Shown here: positions 1 to 12,669 of the stretch, piece by piece | Numbering within the stretch: position 1 is the stretch's first letter | How the letters are laid out: each line of letters opens with the position of its first letter | Source of the DNA: Chiayiivirga sp. | GTDB lineage: Bacteria > Pseudomonadota > Gammaproteobacteria > Xanthomonadales > Xanthomonadaceae | Reading direction: 5' to 3' | DNA length: 64,000 nucleotides | NCBI GenBank assembly: GCA_022647565.1 | Contig: JALCLA010000003.1 | Span: 186,001 to 250,000, forward strand | The notes under the pieces: model-generated | Told to the model about the DNA's origin: nothing | Databases searched by the model: none | What the model saw: the letters and a program-made list of their open reading frames with translations, nothing else | Program-made: the position numbers and the translations under genes

Positions 1-1035
<1,035 letters not shown>

Positions 1036-1126
1036 ACCACGACTCGCGCAACAGCGAATCGGCGCAGCCTGGGCGCCCGATCAGATCCGGTCCGCCACGC
1101 TCGCGCTCCACATTGCACACGACGAC

Positions 1127-3165
<2,039 letters not shown>

Positions 3166-3179
3166 CGCGCAGGCCCGAC

Positions 3180-3650
3180 TCAGCCACAACGCGTGCGGCG
3201 CACCGCATCCGCCTCCGCCAGTTCGTCGTCCAGTGCATCGACGGCGATCCCGGTTTCGCGCGAAAGGTTCAGGCAGGCCGCCAATACCAGCAAGACGCCG
3301 ACCAGGGCGAGCAAGGTCGGGACATGCCATAGCGCGAAGCCGGCCAGACCCTCGATCGCGACAATCAGGCTGGTGGCGACGAAGGCACTGAGTGCCAGGT
3401 AGAGCAGGCGACCCGCGCGCAGCACGATGCGGCTGCGGCGCCGATGCCGTTCGATCTGGCGTTCCAGGTAGGCAAGTGTCGCCTCCGGGGCGGTCTCGAA
3501 CTCGTCCAGCAAGTGGCGCAAGCGGTCCACGATGCGCGCCAGGCGGTTGTTGGCCGACATGATCAGCGACGAGGTCGCGGTCATGAACAAGGCCGGCGCC
3601 AGCATCGCAGTGAGTATCTGGTAATGGGCGAGGGAACTGGAAAGCGGCAT
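3180..3650 (-). CDS. DUF2721 membrane protein
   Basis: A 156-residue integral membrane protein of the DUF2721 family, function unknown. The N-terminal hydrophobic segment (about 8-30) is followed by the family-typical [16 protein letters not shown] stretch, a charged amphipathic helix, then two closely spaced membrane spans (about 80-125). It runs convergently to tadA, with 14 bases between the stop codons. Its start lies about 65 bases from that of orn on the opposite strand, so the two share an upstream region. The family call rests on the NNRL...VDR pattern and topology. Confidence 0.8.
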   Translation of the reverse strand: MPLSSSLAHYQILTAMLAPALFMTATSSLIMSANNRLARIVDRLRHLLDEFETAPEATLAYLERQIERHRRRSRIVLRAGRLLYLALSAFVATSLIVAIEGLAGFALWHVPTLLALVGVLLVLAACLNLSRETGIAVDALDDELAEADAVRRTRCG

Positions 3651-3714
3651 GGGGCTGGCCGTGGCGCGCGCGGGATGCCAGTATCATCCGCCAAGGATTT
3701 CCACGCCAAGCCCG

Positions 3715-4290
3715 ATGAGCCCGCCTGTAATTCCGAACGAGAACCACCTGATCTGGATCGACCTGGAGATGACCGGGCTCGATCCGGACCGCGACAGCAT
3801 CATCGAGATCGCCACCCTCGTCACCGACGCACAACTTAACGTGCTGGCCGAAGGCCCCGAACTGGCAATCCGCCATCCGCTCGAACGGCTTGAAGCAATG
3901 GACGAGTGGAACCGCAACCAGCACACCAAGTCGGGGCTGTGGCAGCGCGTGCTGGACGCGTCGCACGACATGGCGGCGGTGGAAGCATTGACGGTGGAGT
4001 TCCTCGCCCGCTGGGTTCCCTCCGGAAAGTCACCGATCTGCGGCAATTCGATCTGCCAGGACCGCCGTTTCCTGGTGCGCTGCATGCCGCGCCTTGAACG
4101 CTATTTCCACTATCGGAACCTGGATGTTTCCACGATCAAGGAACTCGCAAGGCGCTGGGCGCCCGACATCGCCAAGGGCTTGACCAAGGCCTCGGCGCAT
4201 ACGGCCTTGTCCGATATCCGCGAATCGGTGGATGAGTTGCGCTACTACCGGCGCTTCATGGGTCCGCTGGCCGGCACCACGTTGGGTTGA
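3715..4290 (+). CDS. orn: Oligoribonuclease
   Basis: A 3'-5' exoribonuclease that degrades 2-5 nt RNA, including pGpG from cyclic-di-GMP breakdown, and is usually essential. At 191 aa it fits the family. DEDDh residues are visible: [11 protein letters not shown] (Asp, Glu), NSICQDRRF (Asp) and [10 protein letters not shown] (His and final Asp). The ATG at 3715 was chosen because family proteins begin just before the IWIDLEMTG strand; an open frame upstream from 3649 has no similarity. The next gene encodes a diguanylate cyclase and overlaps the end, which fits a cyclic-di-GMP turnover link, although orn is a general housekeeping enzyme. Confidence 0.96.
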   Translation: MSPPVIPNENHLIWIDLEMTGLDPDRDSIIEIATLVTDAQLNVLAEGPELAIRHPLERLEAMDEWNRNQHTKSGLWQRVLDASHDMAAVEALTVEFLARWVPSGKSPICGNSICQDRRFLVRCMPRLERYFHYRNLDVSTIKELARRWAPDIAKGLTKASAHTALSDIRESVDELRYYRRFMGPLAGTTLG

Positions 4291-4301
4291 GGCCCGAGTC
4301 G

Positions 4302-7283
4302 GTGCCGATCTTGACGCGACTTCGGCCCGACAATCTGCGCCGCATCTGCGGCACCTTGCTGGGCTGGATATGCGCGTTGTGGTGGCCGACACTGCAAGCC
4401 GCGCAGCAGGTCAAGCCGCTTGACGCCTACTTCAAGGAAGTCTGGACAACCCGCGACGGACTGCCGCACAACCTCGTGCACAACATGGTGCAGACCCCGG
4501 ACGGCTACCTGTGGGTCGCTACCTGGGAAGGCGTGGCGCGCTACAACGGCCGCGAGTTCCGTACCTTCGATCGCGGCAACGTGCCTGAGTTGCGCGACAA
4601 CGGTATCCGGGCGCTGCGACTGGCGCGCGATGGTGGCCTCTGGCTCGGCACGTCGCGTGGTGGAGTGACGCGCTACCGGGCGGACGAATGGAAGACCTAC
4701 ACCCGCAAGGATGGCCTTGCCCAGGATGAGGTGATGGACCTGCTGGAGGATCGTGACGGCCGGCTCTGGGTTGCGACCGAAAGCGCCGGTATCTCGCGCC
4801 TGGACGGCGGTTCCTTCACCCAGTTCCGCCGTGATGCCGGATTGCCCAGCGAGGTGTTGTACCAACTGCTGCAGGACGACCGCGGCTCGATCTGGGCGGC
4901 CACCGCCGAGGGACTCGCGCGTTTCGATGGCGTCCGTTTCATCGCGCTCGGAGCTGAAGTCGGACTTCCTTCCGGGCAGGTGTTCAGCCTCGCGCAGGGG
5001 CGCGACGGCACGCTGTATGCCGGTACCGAGCATGGAGTCTTCCATCGTCGCGCCGGAAGCGAAGAATTCGCGCTGCTCGATCCGCGGCTTCCGCGTGACA
5101 ACATCGTACGCCTGCTGGTGGATGCCGAAGGCTCGCTCTGGGCGGGCACCGTCAATGGTGGCCTGTGCCGCTACAGCAAGCGCGGGGTCGAACAGCTCGC
5201 CAGTCGGGGCGGATTGCCGAACGATCGGGTGTCGTCCCTGTTCCAGGACCGCGAAGGCAGCCTATGGGTCGGCACCAACGCCGGCCTGCTGCGCTTGCGC
5301 GATGCACCTTTCACCACGTTCACCACGGAGGATGGCCTGCCCGATGACTATGTGCGCAGCGTGACGGCCGATGCGCGCGGAACCCTCTGGATCGGCACCA
5401 GCCGAGGCCTCGGACGGTATCGCGGTGCGCGCTTCGATGCGTTGACCCGCGAGGATGGCCTGCCCGGCGATTCGGTCCTCAGCCTTGCGACGGCACGCGA
5501 AGGCGGCGTCTGGGTAGGCACCTACAGCCACGGCGTGGTGCGTTGGGACGAACGCGTCCGCCGCGTCATCGATGTCGACTCCGGACTGGCCGGCAACCAG
5601 GTACGCGCCCTGGTCGAGGGTCGCGATGGCACGCTCTGGATCGGAACCACGCGCGGCCTCAGCCGGGTCGATGCGCAAGGCATCCGGCGCTATACCACCG
5701 CCGAGGGGTTGCCGCGCGATTTCGTCATTTCGTTGCACGAAGATCGCCAGGGTCGGATCTGGGTGGGTACCGCGAATGGCCTGGCGCAAATCGAGGGCGA
5801 CCGGGCAAGGGGACATTCGCTCACGATGCTCGATGACGCGCAGGACGTGTTCGGATTCCACGAAACCGACGACGGAAGCTTGTGGTTGGCCACGGATCGC
5901 GGCCTGATCCGGCGTCGTGACGAAGGCCTGGCGCTCATCGGCCGTCATCAGGGCCTGCCGGTGGATGCCATCTTCCAGATCGTTGCCGACACCCGGGGGC
6001 ATGTCTGGCTGACATCGAACCGGGGCATCCTGCGAGCGCGGGCTTCCGATCTGGATTCGGTGGCCGATGGCACGCAGGAACGGTTGCCGCTTGAGACCTT
6101 CGGTGAAAGCGATGGCCTCGCCAGTGCGCAGAACAATGGCGGTTCCGGTCCGGTTGCCTGGCGCACACCGGACGGCAAGCTGTGGTTCGGCACGGCACGC
6201 GGCCTGGCGATGACGGATCCGCACCAGACCGTGGAAGTCGCTGTCACCGCGCCATCGGTCGTGATCGAGCAAGTGCGCGTGGATGACCGCGACATGCCGA
6301 TCAAGGAGGCGCTGGTCCTGCCGCCCGGTACGCGCAAGCTGGAATTGCAGTTCGTCGGGCTGAGTTACCTGTCGCCGCAGAAGATCACGTACCGCTACCG
6401 GCTCGATGGGTTCGACCACGAGTGGATCGAACGTGGTACGTCGCGACTTGCCCAGTTCACCAACCTCGCTCCGGGCGACTACGTGTTCCGCGTCACTGCC
6501 GCGAATCCCGACAGCGGGTGGGGTGAGAGCGAGGCGCGCCTGGCGTTCCGGATCGAGCCGCGGCTGGTGCAGCGGCGCGAGTTCTGGTGGCTGCTGGGCG
6601 TGGCCATGTTGTTCGTGCTGTACGGCCTCTATCGCTGGCGGATCTACAGCCTCGAGCACTCGCGGATTCGCCTGCGTGACCTCGTCGATCGGCGTACCGC
6701 GGACCTGCGCGGCCAGACCGAGCGGCTGACCGCCACCGATCACGAAAAGACCCAATTGCTGGAGAAGCTCCGGCAGCAATCGGAAGCCTTCGAGCGACAG
6801 GCGCGCGAGGATGCGCTCACCGGGCTGATGAACCGGCGTTCGTTCGACGAGGCTCTGGCGCGCGAATTCGCGCATGCACAACGCAGCGGCCGGCCCTTGG
6901 CAGTGGCGCTGGCGGACCTTGATCACTTCAAGCGACTCAACGATTCCTACTCGCACGCCGCGGGCGATGCCGCGCTGCGAGTCGTCGCCGACCTGATCCG
7001 CGCCAGTTGCCGCAGCATGGATGTGATGGCGCGTTGGGGTGGGGAGGAATTTGCCCTGCTGTTCCCGGGTGCGACGCGCGAGGAGGCGCTGCGTGTCTGC
7101 GAGCGCCTGCGCCAGGCGGTGGAACGCCACGATTGCTCCGCATTCGCCCCTGGTTACCGAATGACGATCAGCATCGGAGTCACGGACCAGATCGGCCTGA
7201 GCCACCACGAAAAGCTGATCAGTCGCGCTGACGCGAAACTCTACGAAGCCAAGAACGCCGGGCGCAATCGGGTGTGCAGTTGA
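4302..7283 (+). CDS. Two-component-propeller sensor diguanylate cyclase
   Basis: A large sensor (993 aa from GTG 4302; TTG 4287, overlapping the orn stop, is an alternative) that probably makes cyclic-di-GMP in response to a periplasmic signal. A signal segment (about 10-35) is followed by some twelve propeller repeats of the type DGLP...G.LWIGT (about 40-640), which should form two beta-propellers. Next come a Y_Y_Y domain (about 665-745), one membrane span (LLGVAMLFVLYGLY), a coiled coil, and a C-terminal GGDEF domain with active-site GGEEF. An RxxD inhibitory site (RSMD) lies five residues before GGEEF, so product inhibition is likely. There is no histidine kinase module. The ligand is unknown; propellers of this type often sense polysaccharides. 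Confidence 0.9.
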   Translation: MPILTRLRPDNLRRICGTLLGWICALWWPTLQAAQQVKPLDAYFKEVWTTRDGLPHNLVHNMVQTPDGYLWVATWEGVARYNGREFRTFDRGNVPELRDNGIRALRLARDGGLWLGTSRGGVTRYRADEWKTYTRKDGLAQDEVMDLLEDRDGRLWVATESAGISRLDGGSFTQFRRDAGLPSEVLYQLLQDDRGSIWAATAEGLARFDGVRFIALGAEVGLPSGQVFSLAQGRDGTLYAGTEHGVFHRRAGSEEFALLDPRLPRDNIVRLLVDAEGSLWAGTVNGGLCRYSKRGVEQLASRGGLPNDRVSSLFQDREGSLWVGTNAGLLRLRDAPFTTFTTEDGLPDDYVRSVTADARGTLWIGTSRGLGRYRGARFDALTREDGLPGDSVLSLATAREGGVWVGTYSHGVVRWDERVRRVIDVDSGLAGNQVRALVEGRDGTLWIGTTRGLSRVDAQGIRRYTTAEGLPRDFVISLHEDRQGRIWVGTANGLAQIEGDRARGHSLTMLDDAQDVFGFHETDDGSLWLATDRGLIRRRDEGLALIGRHQGLPVDAIFQIVADTRGHVWLTSNRGILRARASDLDSVADGTQERLPLETFGESDGLASAQNNGGSGPVAWRTPDGKLWFGTARGLAMTDPHQTVEVAVTAPSVVIEQVRVDDRDMPIKEALVLPPGTRKLELQFVGLSYLSPQKITYRYRLDGFDHEWIERGTSRLAQFTNLAPGDYVFRVTAANPDSGWGESEARLAFRIEPRLVQRREFWWLLGVAMLFVLYGLYRWRIYSLEHSRIRLRDLVDRRTADLRGQTERLTATDHEKTQLLEKLRQQSEAFERQAREDALTGLMNRRSFDEALAREFAHAQRSGRPLAVALADLDHFKRLNDSYSHAAGDAALRVVADLIRASCRSMDVMARWGGEEFALLFPGATREEALRVCERLRQAVERHDCSAFAPGYRMTISIGVTDQIGLSHHEKLISRADAKLYEAKNAGRNRVCS

Positions 7284-7314
7284 ACGGACAACGCGCTCCC
7301 CACGCATTGTCCGT
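7284..7314. terminator. Hairpin between convergent genes
   Basis: ACGGACAA (7284-7291) pairs perfectly with TTGTCCGT (7307-7314), and the stem can be extended by GCG/CGC inside one mismatch. It lies directly after the cyclase stop codon and just before the stop of the opposing gene. This placement suits a bidirectional transcription stop. There is no run of Ts, so intrinsic termination is uncertain. Confidence 0.5.
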
Positions 7315-7326
7315 CCAAGGTGTGGA

Positions 7327-7767
7327 CTATTTCAGAATGACTTCCCGGATCAGCCGGTTGCCTAGAATCGTGCGCATCGCTCCACGTTCGACGCTCGCCT
7401 TGGCACCTTGTTCACGAGTGTGCCCAGTGATCTTGCGTGCCAGCGGTTCGGTCTTCTCGTCCAGTCCGTCGAAACTTGCCATGTTCGGATAGGTCACGAG
7501 CAGATACAGGTTCGGATCCTCCACGGAACGCGCTTGCGTGCCGTGAATACTGTAGCCAAGGATGATCCCGGCCTTTTTCTGCTCTTCCATCAGCGGCTTG
7601 TAGGTCGTTCGCAAGTAAGCCATGTAGTTGTCCCACTGGCCTTCCTGAACGCGTACCGACGTGACGTTGGTCACCGGGCCCTGGGTGTAGTCGCGATCAT
7701 CCTGCGCGAAACCCGGCACAGCGGCGAAGGCGATCATCGCCATAAGCAGCGCGAGCAAACGTTTCAT
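7327..7767 (-). CDS. Small secreted protein of unknown function
   Basis: 146 residues with a clear Sec signal peptide (MKRLLALLMAMIAFAAVPGFA, cleavage near residue 21). The mature part is about 125 residues, with alternating strands and helices (VTSVRVQEGQWDNYMAYLR, GYSIHGTQARSVEDPNLYLLVTYPN). This resembles a dimeric alpha/beta-barrel (EthD/antibiotic-monooxygenase-like) fold, but that is only an impression. It stands alone, convergent to the propeller cyclase. No cysteines or obvious catalytic residues are apparent. Confidence 0.7.
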   Translation of the reverse strand: MKRLLALLMAMIAFAAVPGFAQDDRDYTQGPVTNVTSVRVQEGQWDNYMAYLRTTYKPLMEEQKKAGIILGYSIHGTQARSVEDPNLYLLVTYPNMASFDGLDEKTEPLARKITGHTREQGAKASVERGAMRTILGNRLIREVILK

Positions 7768-7917
7768 GGATACCCCCTTGGTTGGTTGACATCATGGCCG
7801 GCAAGCGCCGGTACAGGGACGCTACGCTTGGCCCTGGACAATGTCAAAAACTGCGACGCATTTCACAAAAACAGGTGCAAGGCGTCCTCGGATCGCTCGT
7901 AACCCATTGAAAACGCG

Positions 7918-7940
7918 AAGCCCGCCGTAATGGCGGGTTT
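7918..7940 (-). terminator. Probable ppsA terminator
   Basis: Read on the - strand, AAACCCGCC-ATTAC-GGCGGGCTT forms a nine-pair stem with one G-T pair and a five-base loop, followed by a short T-rich stretch. It lies about 90 bases past the ppsA stop codon in the direction of ppsA transcription. Confidence 0.65.
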
Positions 7941-8030
7941 CGGGTCGAGCCGGGTGCTTGCGCAGTTCAGCCGGCGCGACGGGCGACGGGCAAACGCAAG
8001 TCCGCACGCCGTGGTGGAGCGCTCAGGACG

Positions 8031-10415
8031 CTATCGGGCTTTGAGCCGAGCCAAGCGCAACCACGTATCAACCACGGTGTCCGGGTTCAGCGACACCGAC
8101 TCGATTCCCTGCTGCATCAGCCATTCGGCCAGGTCGGGATGATCGCTCGGGCCCTGGCCGCAGATGCCGATGTACTTGCCCTTGGCCCGCGCCGCCGTGA
8201 TCGCCATCGACAACAACTTCTTGACCGCCGGATCGCGTTCGTCGAACAGGTGCGCCACGATGCCGGAATCGCGATCCAGTCCGAGTGAGAGCTGGGTCAG
8301 ATCGTTCGAGCCGATCGAAAAGCCGTCGAACAATTCGAGGAACTCGTCCGCCAGCAATGCGTTCGATGGCACCTCGCACATCATGATGAGCTTGAGCCCG
8401 TTGACGCCACGCACCAGGCCGTTGGCTTCCAGCGTGTCGATGACTTGCTTTGCCTCACCCACGGTGCGCACGAAGGGGATCATGACCCAGCAATTGGTCA
8501 GGCCCATCTCGTCACGCACCTTCTTCACCGCGCGGCATTCCAGCGCGAAGCAATCCTTGAAGCTTGGATGCACGTAGCGCGAGGCGCCGCGGAACCCGAT
8601 CATCGGATTCTCTTCATGCGGCTCGTACTGGGTCCCGGCTATCAGATTGGCGTACTCGTTCGACTTGAAATCCGACAGGCGCACGATCACGGCATGCGGC
8701 GCGAACGCCGCGGTGAGCGTGGCGATGCCTTCGGCCAGCCGATCCACGTAGAAGCTGACCGGATCGGAATAGCCCGCCATCAGTTCGTCGATCTTGCCCT
8801 TGATGTCGGCCGGCTGGCGCTCGTACTCGAGCAGGGCGCGCGGATGGACACCGATCTGGCGCGCGATCACGAACTCCAGTCGCGCCAGGCCAATGCCCTG
8901 GTGCGGCAACTGGGCGAAATCGAAGGCGCGCTCGGGGTTGCCCACGTTCATCATGATCTTGAGCGGCGCAGGCGGCATGTTTTCGAGATCGGTGGTGGTG
9001 ATGTCGAAGCCGAGATCGCCCTGGTAGATGTAGCCAGTGTCGCCTTCGGCGCAGCTTACGGTGACTTGCTGGCCGTCCTTGATGGAGCGCATCGCGTCGC
9101 CGGTGCCAACCACGGCCGGCACGCCCAGTTCGCGCGCGATGATCGCGGCATGGCAGGTGCGGCCACCGCGATTGGTGACGATAGCGGCCGCGCGCTTCAT
9201 GATCGGCTCCCAGTCGGGATCGGTCATGTCGGCCACCAGCACGTCACCTGCCTGGAACTTGCTCATCTCGGCGAGCGAGCGCACCACGCGCGCCACGCCC
9301 GAGCCGATCTTCTGCCCGATGGCGCGGCCTTCCGACAACACCTCGCCGCGCGACTTGAGCGCATAGCGTTCAATCCGGGTGGCGCGCGCACGCGACTTCA
9401 CCGTTTCCGGGCGCGCCTGCACGATGTAGAGCTTGCCGGTATTGCCATCCTTGGCCCACTCGATGTCCATCGGGCGGCCATAATGCTGTTCGATCACCAG
9501 CGACTGCTTCGCCAGCTCCTGCACGTCGGCGTCGTTGATCGAGAACTGGCGGCGCAGGTCGGCCGGCGTGTCCTCGTTGCGGACGCGCTCACCCGGCTGC
9601 GAGGAATACACCATGCGGATCTGCTTCGCGCCCAGGGTGCGGCGCAGGATCGCCGGCTTGCCCTGGCGCAAGGTGGGCTTGTACACGTAGAACTCGTCCG
9701 GGTTGACCGCGCCCTGCACCACGTTCTCGCCCAGACCGTAGCTGGAGGTGACGAACACCACGTCGCGGAAGCCGGACTCGGTATCGAGCGTGAACAGGAC
9801 GCCTGACGCGCCGACATCCGAACGCACCATCAACTGGACGCCAGCCGAAAGGAACACGTCTTCGTGCTTGAAGCCGTGGTGCACGCGATAGGCGATGGCG
9901 CGGTCGTTGTAGAGCGAGGCGAAGACTTCCTTCACCTTGCGCACCACGTCATCCTCGCCCGTGACGTTGAGGAAGGTTTCCTGCTGGCCGGCGAAACTCG
10001 CATCGGGCAGGTCTTCGGCAGTAGCCGAGGAGCGCACCGCGACCGAAATGTCTTTCGCGCCCGCCTCGACGCACATCCTGCCGTAGGCGGCCCGGATGGC
10101 CGCATCGAGCGCGGGTTGCAAGGGCGCATCGATCACCCACCTGCGGATCTCGCCACCGGCTTTCACCAGCGCATCAACGTCCTCGACATCGAGCGTGGCG
10201 AGCTTGTCGAAGATGCGCGTGGACAAGTCGTTGTGCGCGATGAACTCGCGGAAGGCATCGGCCGTGGTGGCGAAACCGCCGGGCACCGAGACGCCGAGCT
10301 TGCTGAGGTTTCCGATCATCTCGCCGAGCGAGGAGTTCTTGCCCCCCACCTGGGCCAGATCGGACAGACGCAGTTCGTGCAGCCACAGGATGTGGTTCGA
10401 GATCGAGCTGTTCAA
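8031..10415 (-). CDS. ppsA: Phosphoenolpyruvate synthase
   Basis: Makes PEP from pyruvate and ATP, releasing AMP and phosphate (gluconeogenesis). The TTG at 10415 gives 794 residues, matching family length; it has a GGGAG ribosome site eight bases before it, and the product starts just before the conserved [13 protein letters not shown]...[10 protein letters not shown]. An open frame continues upstream to 10469 without similarity. Order: nucleotide-binding PPDK-N domain (about 5-350), swivelling phosphohistidine domain with GRTCHAAII (catalytic His), and C-terminal PEP-utilising barrel with the catalytic Cys in IGICGQGPS. It diverges from ppsR, whose product controls it. Confidence 0.96.
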   Translation of the reverse strand: MNSSISNHILWLHELRLSDLAQVGGKNSSLGEMIGNLSKLGVSVPGGFATTADAFREFIAHNDLSTRIFDKLATLDVEDVDALVKAGGEIRRWVIDAPLQPALDAAIRAAYGRMCVEAGAKDISVAVRSSATAEDLPDASFAGQQETFLNVTGEDDVVRKVKEVFASLYNDRAIAYRVHHGFKHEDVFLSAGVQLMVRSDVGASGVLFTLDTESGFRDVVFVTSSYGLGENVVQGAVNPDEFYVYKPTLRQGKPAILRRTLGAKQIRMVYSSQPGERVRNEDTPADLRRQFSINDADVQELAKQSLVIEQHYGRPMDIEWAKDGNTGKLYIVQARPETVKSRARATRIERYALKSRGEVLSEGRAIGQKIGSGVARVVRSLAEMSKFQAGDVLVADMTDPDWEPIMKRAAAIVTNRGGRTCHAAIIARELGVPAVVGTGDAMRSIKDGQQVTVSCAEGDTGYIYQGDLGFDITTTDLENMPPAPLKIMMNVGNPERAFDFAQLPHQGIGLARLEFVIARQIGVHPRALLEYERQPADIKGKIDELMAGYSDPVSFYVDRLAEGIATLTAAFAPHAVIVRLSDFKSNEYANLIAGTQYEPHEENPMIGFRGASRYVHPSFKDCFALECRAVKKVRDEMGLTNCWVMIPFVRTVGEAKQVIDTLEANGLVRGVNGLKLIMMCEVPSNALLADEFLELFDGFSIGSNDLTQLSLGLDRDSGIVAHLFDERDPAVKKLLSMAITAARAKGKYIGICGQGPSDHPDLAEWLMQQGIESVSLNPDTVVDTWLRLARLKAR

Positions 10416-10652
10416 CGCGAGACTCCCGGAAAGCAGAGGGCGAGGCGACGCCGGGACGAGTTCTTGCACCGGAAACCGGGCACCGGACGCGACGGGCGGG
10501 CAGGGCTTTGACGCGGTGCAATATTTTGAGGGCCGGGGCGCGTCGAAACAAGCGCGAATATCGAGCCAACCCTCTAATCAGGCGGCTGTTCTACACTCCG
10601 GGGCCGCGCTCGCGGCAATGGCGCTTGTACCGACAGCGAATTGGGGCAGGGT

Positions 10653-11474
10653 ATGCAGGCACGCAGGCCGGTCTTCTATGTATCCGACGGCACCGGAATC
10701 ACCGCGGAAACCATCGGACACAGCGTGTTGACCCAGTTCGAAGGCATCACCTTCGACACGCAACGCATCCCCTTCGTGGACAGCTACGACAAGGCGCACC
10801 ACGCCGCGAACCGCATCCACAATGCGGGCCAGCGCGCCGGGGCGCGGCCCATCGTGATCAATACGGTCGTGGATGGAACGCTCACGGCGATCCTCGCCGA
10901 AAGCGGTGCATTGATGATGGACGTGTTCGCGCCGTTCATCGGCCCACTCGAAACCGAGCTGGGCGTGGTGCGCCAGTCCAAGGTGGGGCAAGCCCATGGA
11001 TTGGTGAACTTTGCCGAGTACGAGTCGCGCATCAATGCCACCAACTACGCGCTCTCGCACGACGACGGCGTGGACGTGAACTACGACGATGCCGAGGTTA
11101 TCCTGGTTGGGGTGTCGCGTTCGGGCAAGACCCCGACCTGCCTCTATCTGGCGCTGCACTTTGGCGTGCGCGCGGCGAACTACCCGCTCACCGAGGAAGA
11201 CCTGGAAGGTCGGGAGCTTCCGCGGCGACTGCGCGCGCACCGGCGCAAGTTGTATGGCCTCACGATCGACCCGACCCGCCTGCAGCAGGTTCGCCAGGCG
11301 CGACGCCCGAACAGTCGCTACGCCACGCTGGAACAGTGCCGCAGCGAAGTGGCGGCGGCGGGAGCGCTGTTCCGGCAGGAGAACATTCCGTCGCTCAGCA
11401 CCACGCATACCTCGATCGAGGAGATCGCGAGCAAAGTGCTTTCGGCGCTCGGGATCGAGAAGCATATGTTCTGA
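10653..11474 (+). CDS. ppsR: PEP synthase regulatory kinase/pyrophosphorylase
   Basis: A bifunctional regulator (DUF299 family) that inactivates PEP synthase by ADP-dependent phosphorylation of a Thr and reactivates it by phosphorolysis. 273 aa from ATG 10653, which follows a GGGGCAGGG purine tract; the TTG at 10641 is less likely. The N-terminal [14 protein letters not shown] signature and the P-loop [10 protein letters not shown] (near residue 155) are both intact. The gene diverges from ppsA across about 240 bases, the standard arrangement for this partner pair. Confidence 0.95.
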   Translation: MQARRPVFYVSDGTGITAETIGHSVLTQFEGITFDTQRIPFVDSYDKAHHAANRIHNAGQRAGARPIVINTVVDGTLTAILAESGALMMDVFAPFIGPLETELGVVRQSKVGQAHGLVNFAEYESRINATNYALSHDDGVDVNYDDAEVILVGVSRSGKTPTCLYLALHFGVRAANYPLTEEDLEGRELPRRLRAHRRKLYGLTIDPTRLQQVRQARRPNSRYATLEQCRSEVAAAGALFRQENIPSLSTTHTSIEEIASKVLSALGIEKHMF

Positions 11475-11505
11475 GTGCGTGCTTGTCGCGTCTGGCCGGC
11501 AGAAA

Positions 11506-11525
11506 CCCCGATGCTATGATCGGGG
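11506..11525 (+). promoter_or_regulatory. Hairpin/-10 element abutting the DUF1249 start
   Basis: CCCCGAT (11506-11512) can pair with ATCGGGG (11519-11525) across a six-base loop, ending one base before the ATG at 11527. The loop and right arm also contain TATGAT (11515-11520), a good -10 match. If used as such, transcription would begin at or next to the ATG. No convincing -35 box was seen. Confidence 0.35.
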
Positions 11526-11526
11526 C

Positions 11527-12033
11527 ATGTCGCAAGCACTAGCTCGCAAGCCGCGCATCTACAGGCCGAATCGCTTCGGCTACCTGATGGGGCTGTACAG
11601 CGAGAATTACCTGCGACTGCAGCGCATGTTCCGCCCCGACCTGCTGGTCGAAAGCGAGTTCCGCTCCAGTGTCGGCGACGGGCTCGACCTGCGCCTGGAC
11701 GTGATCGAGCGCCACGCATACACCCTGGAACTGCGCCTCACCTATGAACTGTGCGACCCGGTAACCGGACAACCGGATCCATCCGCGTTCCTGCGACTGT
11801 ATCGCGACGCGCGGCTCGCGGAAGTGACGCATTGCTATGTGGGCAGACGCTGGCAGGACGCGCTCGGGCTGCAGCCGTCGCCACGCAACGTGCTGGCTCA
11901 CCGCCTGCAGATGAACGCCTTTCTCAACAAGTGGCTCGAATACCTTGCCGATCTGGGTCATTCGCGCGCCACGCTTGAACCACTCGGTGGTTCGGTCGCG
12001 CAGATTGAGGCAATCCCGCTTCCCGCCGCTTGA
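11527..12033 (+). CDS. DUF1249 family protein
   Basis: A 168-residue cytoplasmic protein of the DUF1249 family (related to YqiB), function unknown. Recognised from the N-terminal pattern RFGYLMGLYSENYLRLQRM and from the C-terminal NVLAHRLQMNAFLNKWLEYL. The ATG at 11527 directly follows a hairpin and lacks a clear Shine-Dalgarno site. The gene sits between ppsR and a tRNA operon, and the -35 box of that tRNA promoter overlaps its stop codon. Confidence 0.85.
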   Translation: MSQALARKPRIYRPNRFGYLMGLYSENYLRLQRMFRPDLLVESEFRSSVGDGLDLRLDVIERHAYTLELRLTYELCDPVTGQPDPSAFLRLYRDARLAEVTHCYVGRRWQDALGLQPSPRNVLAHRLQMNAFLNKWLEYLADLGHSRATLEPLGGSVAQIEAIPLPAA

Positions 12034-12058
12034 CGAGGTACGGGACGACTCCTACAAT
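12030..12058 (+). promoter_or_regulatory. tRNA operon sigma-70 promoter
   Basis: TTGACG (12030-12035), a 17-base spacer, then TACAAT (12053-12058), placed 20 bases before the tRNA-Ala gene. The -35 box overlaps the stop codon of the DUF1249 gene, so the tRNA operon has its own promoter. Both boxes are one base from consensus. Confidence 0.8.
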
Positions 12059-12077
12059 GCGCGACTTTCCAGCACGT

Positions 12078-12153
<76 letters not shown>

Positions 12154-12200
12154 GGTTTCACCACCGCGCAGTCGCAGCGCGGCAAGAAGAAAAACAGCAC

Positions 12201-12276
12201 GTCCCCATCGTCTAGAGGCCTAGGACATTACCCTTTCACGGTAGCGACCGGGGTTCGAATCCCCGTGGGGACGCCA
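12201..12276 (+). tRNA. tRNA-Glu (anticodon TTC)
   Basis: A 76-base cloverleaf with encoded CCA. The acceptor stem is GTCCCCA/TGGGGAC with discriminator G. The anticodon loop CTTTCAC gives anticodon TTC, and the T-arm is GGGGTTCGAATCCCC. It is the second gene of the tRNA operon that starts at the 12030 promoter. Confidence 0.97.
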
Positions 12277-12294
12277 ATTTGTTCGAGTGCTTGA

Positions 12295-12316
12295 GGCCGC
12301 CGCGAGGCGGCCTTTT
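12295..12316 (+). terminator. tRNA operon terminator
   Basis: GGCCGCC-GCGA-GGCGGCC with a GNRA-type tetraloop, followed by TTTT, 18 bases after tRNA-Glu. A textbook intrinsic terminator. It also insulates the oxygen-responsive block that begins about 30 bases further on. Confidence 0.9.
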
Positions 12317-12345
12317 CATTTCCGGCGCCGCTTCAAAGCCGGCGC

Positions 12346-12359
12346 TTGACTCAGGTCAG
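12346..12359 (+). promoter_or_regulatory. FNR/ANR-type box upstream of the DUF2249 gene
   Basis: TTGACTCAGGTCAG is a degenerate match to TTGAT-N4-ATCAA. A -10-like TTCAAT (12382-12387) is centred 32 bases from the box centre, the geometry of a class II FNR-activated promoter. On its own the match is weak; it gains weight from four similar boxes in the same 12-kb block. Confidence 0.55.
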
Positions 12360-12393
12360 GGCATGGCGGGTGCCGGCAGTTTTCAATGCGGCC

Positions 12394-12669
12394 ATGGCCA
12401 CCCTCGATGCCGAGACACGACTCGGCTATCCGCTCGACGCACTGGAAATGGACTTGCGCCATCTGCCGGCGCCCGAACCGATGCTGCGCATACTGCAGGC
12501 CTTGCCGTCGCTGGCGCCGGGCCGTTCACTGGTAGCGCGCACGCCATACCGGCCACAGCCCTTGCTGGATCGATTGCAGCCGCTCGGATATCGCGTGGAA
12601 GTGGTGGTGTCCGCAGCTGGAGATGCCTGGGTCCACATCGTGGCCGGCGATGGCATCACTGGCGATTGA
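12394..12669 (+). CDS. DUF2249 domain protein
   Basis: A small protein (91 aa from ATG 12394, or 73 aa from ATG 12448) of the DUF2249 family. The hallmark LRHLPAPEPMLRILQALPSLAPG is followed by a short beta-alpha-beta region, a SirA/TusA-like fold. Function is unknown; these genes often accompany denitrification or NO-response genes. The promoter predicted from the box at 12346 would place the transcript start near 12394, so the internal ATG at 12448, directly before the domain, may be the real start. It overlaps the next gene by 20 bases. Confidence 0.7.
   Translation: MATLDAETRLGYPLDALEMDLRHLPAPEPMLRILQALPSLAPGRSLVARTPYRPQPLLDRLQPLGYRVEVVVSAAGDAWVHIVAGDGITGD

Noticed and set aside
8445..9806. 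A 453-codon frame on the + strand
   Set aside because: Entirely antisense to ppsA, with His/Arg-rich composition typical of shadow frames.
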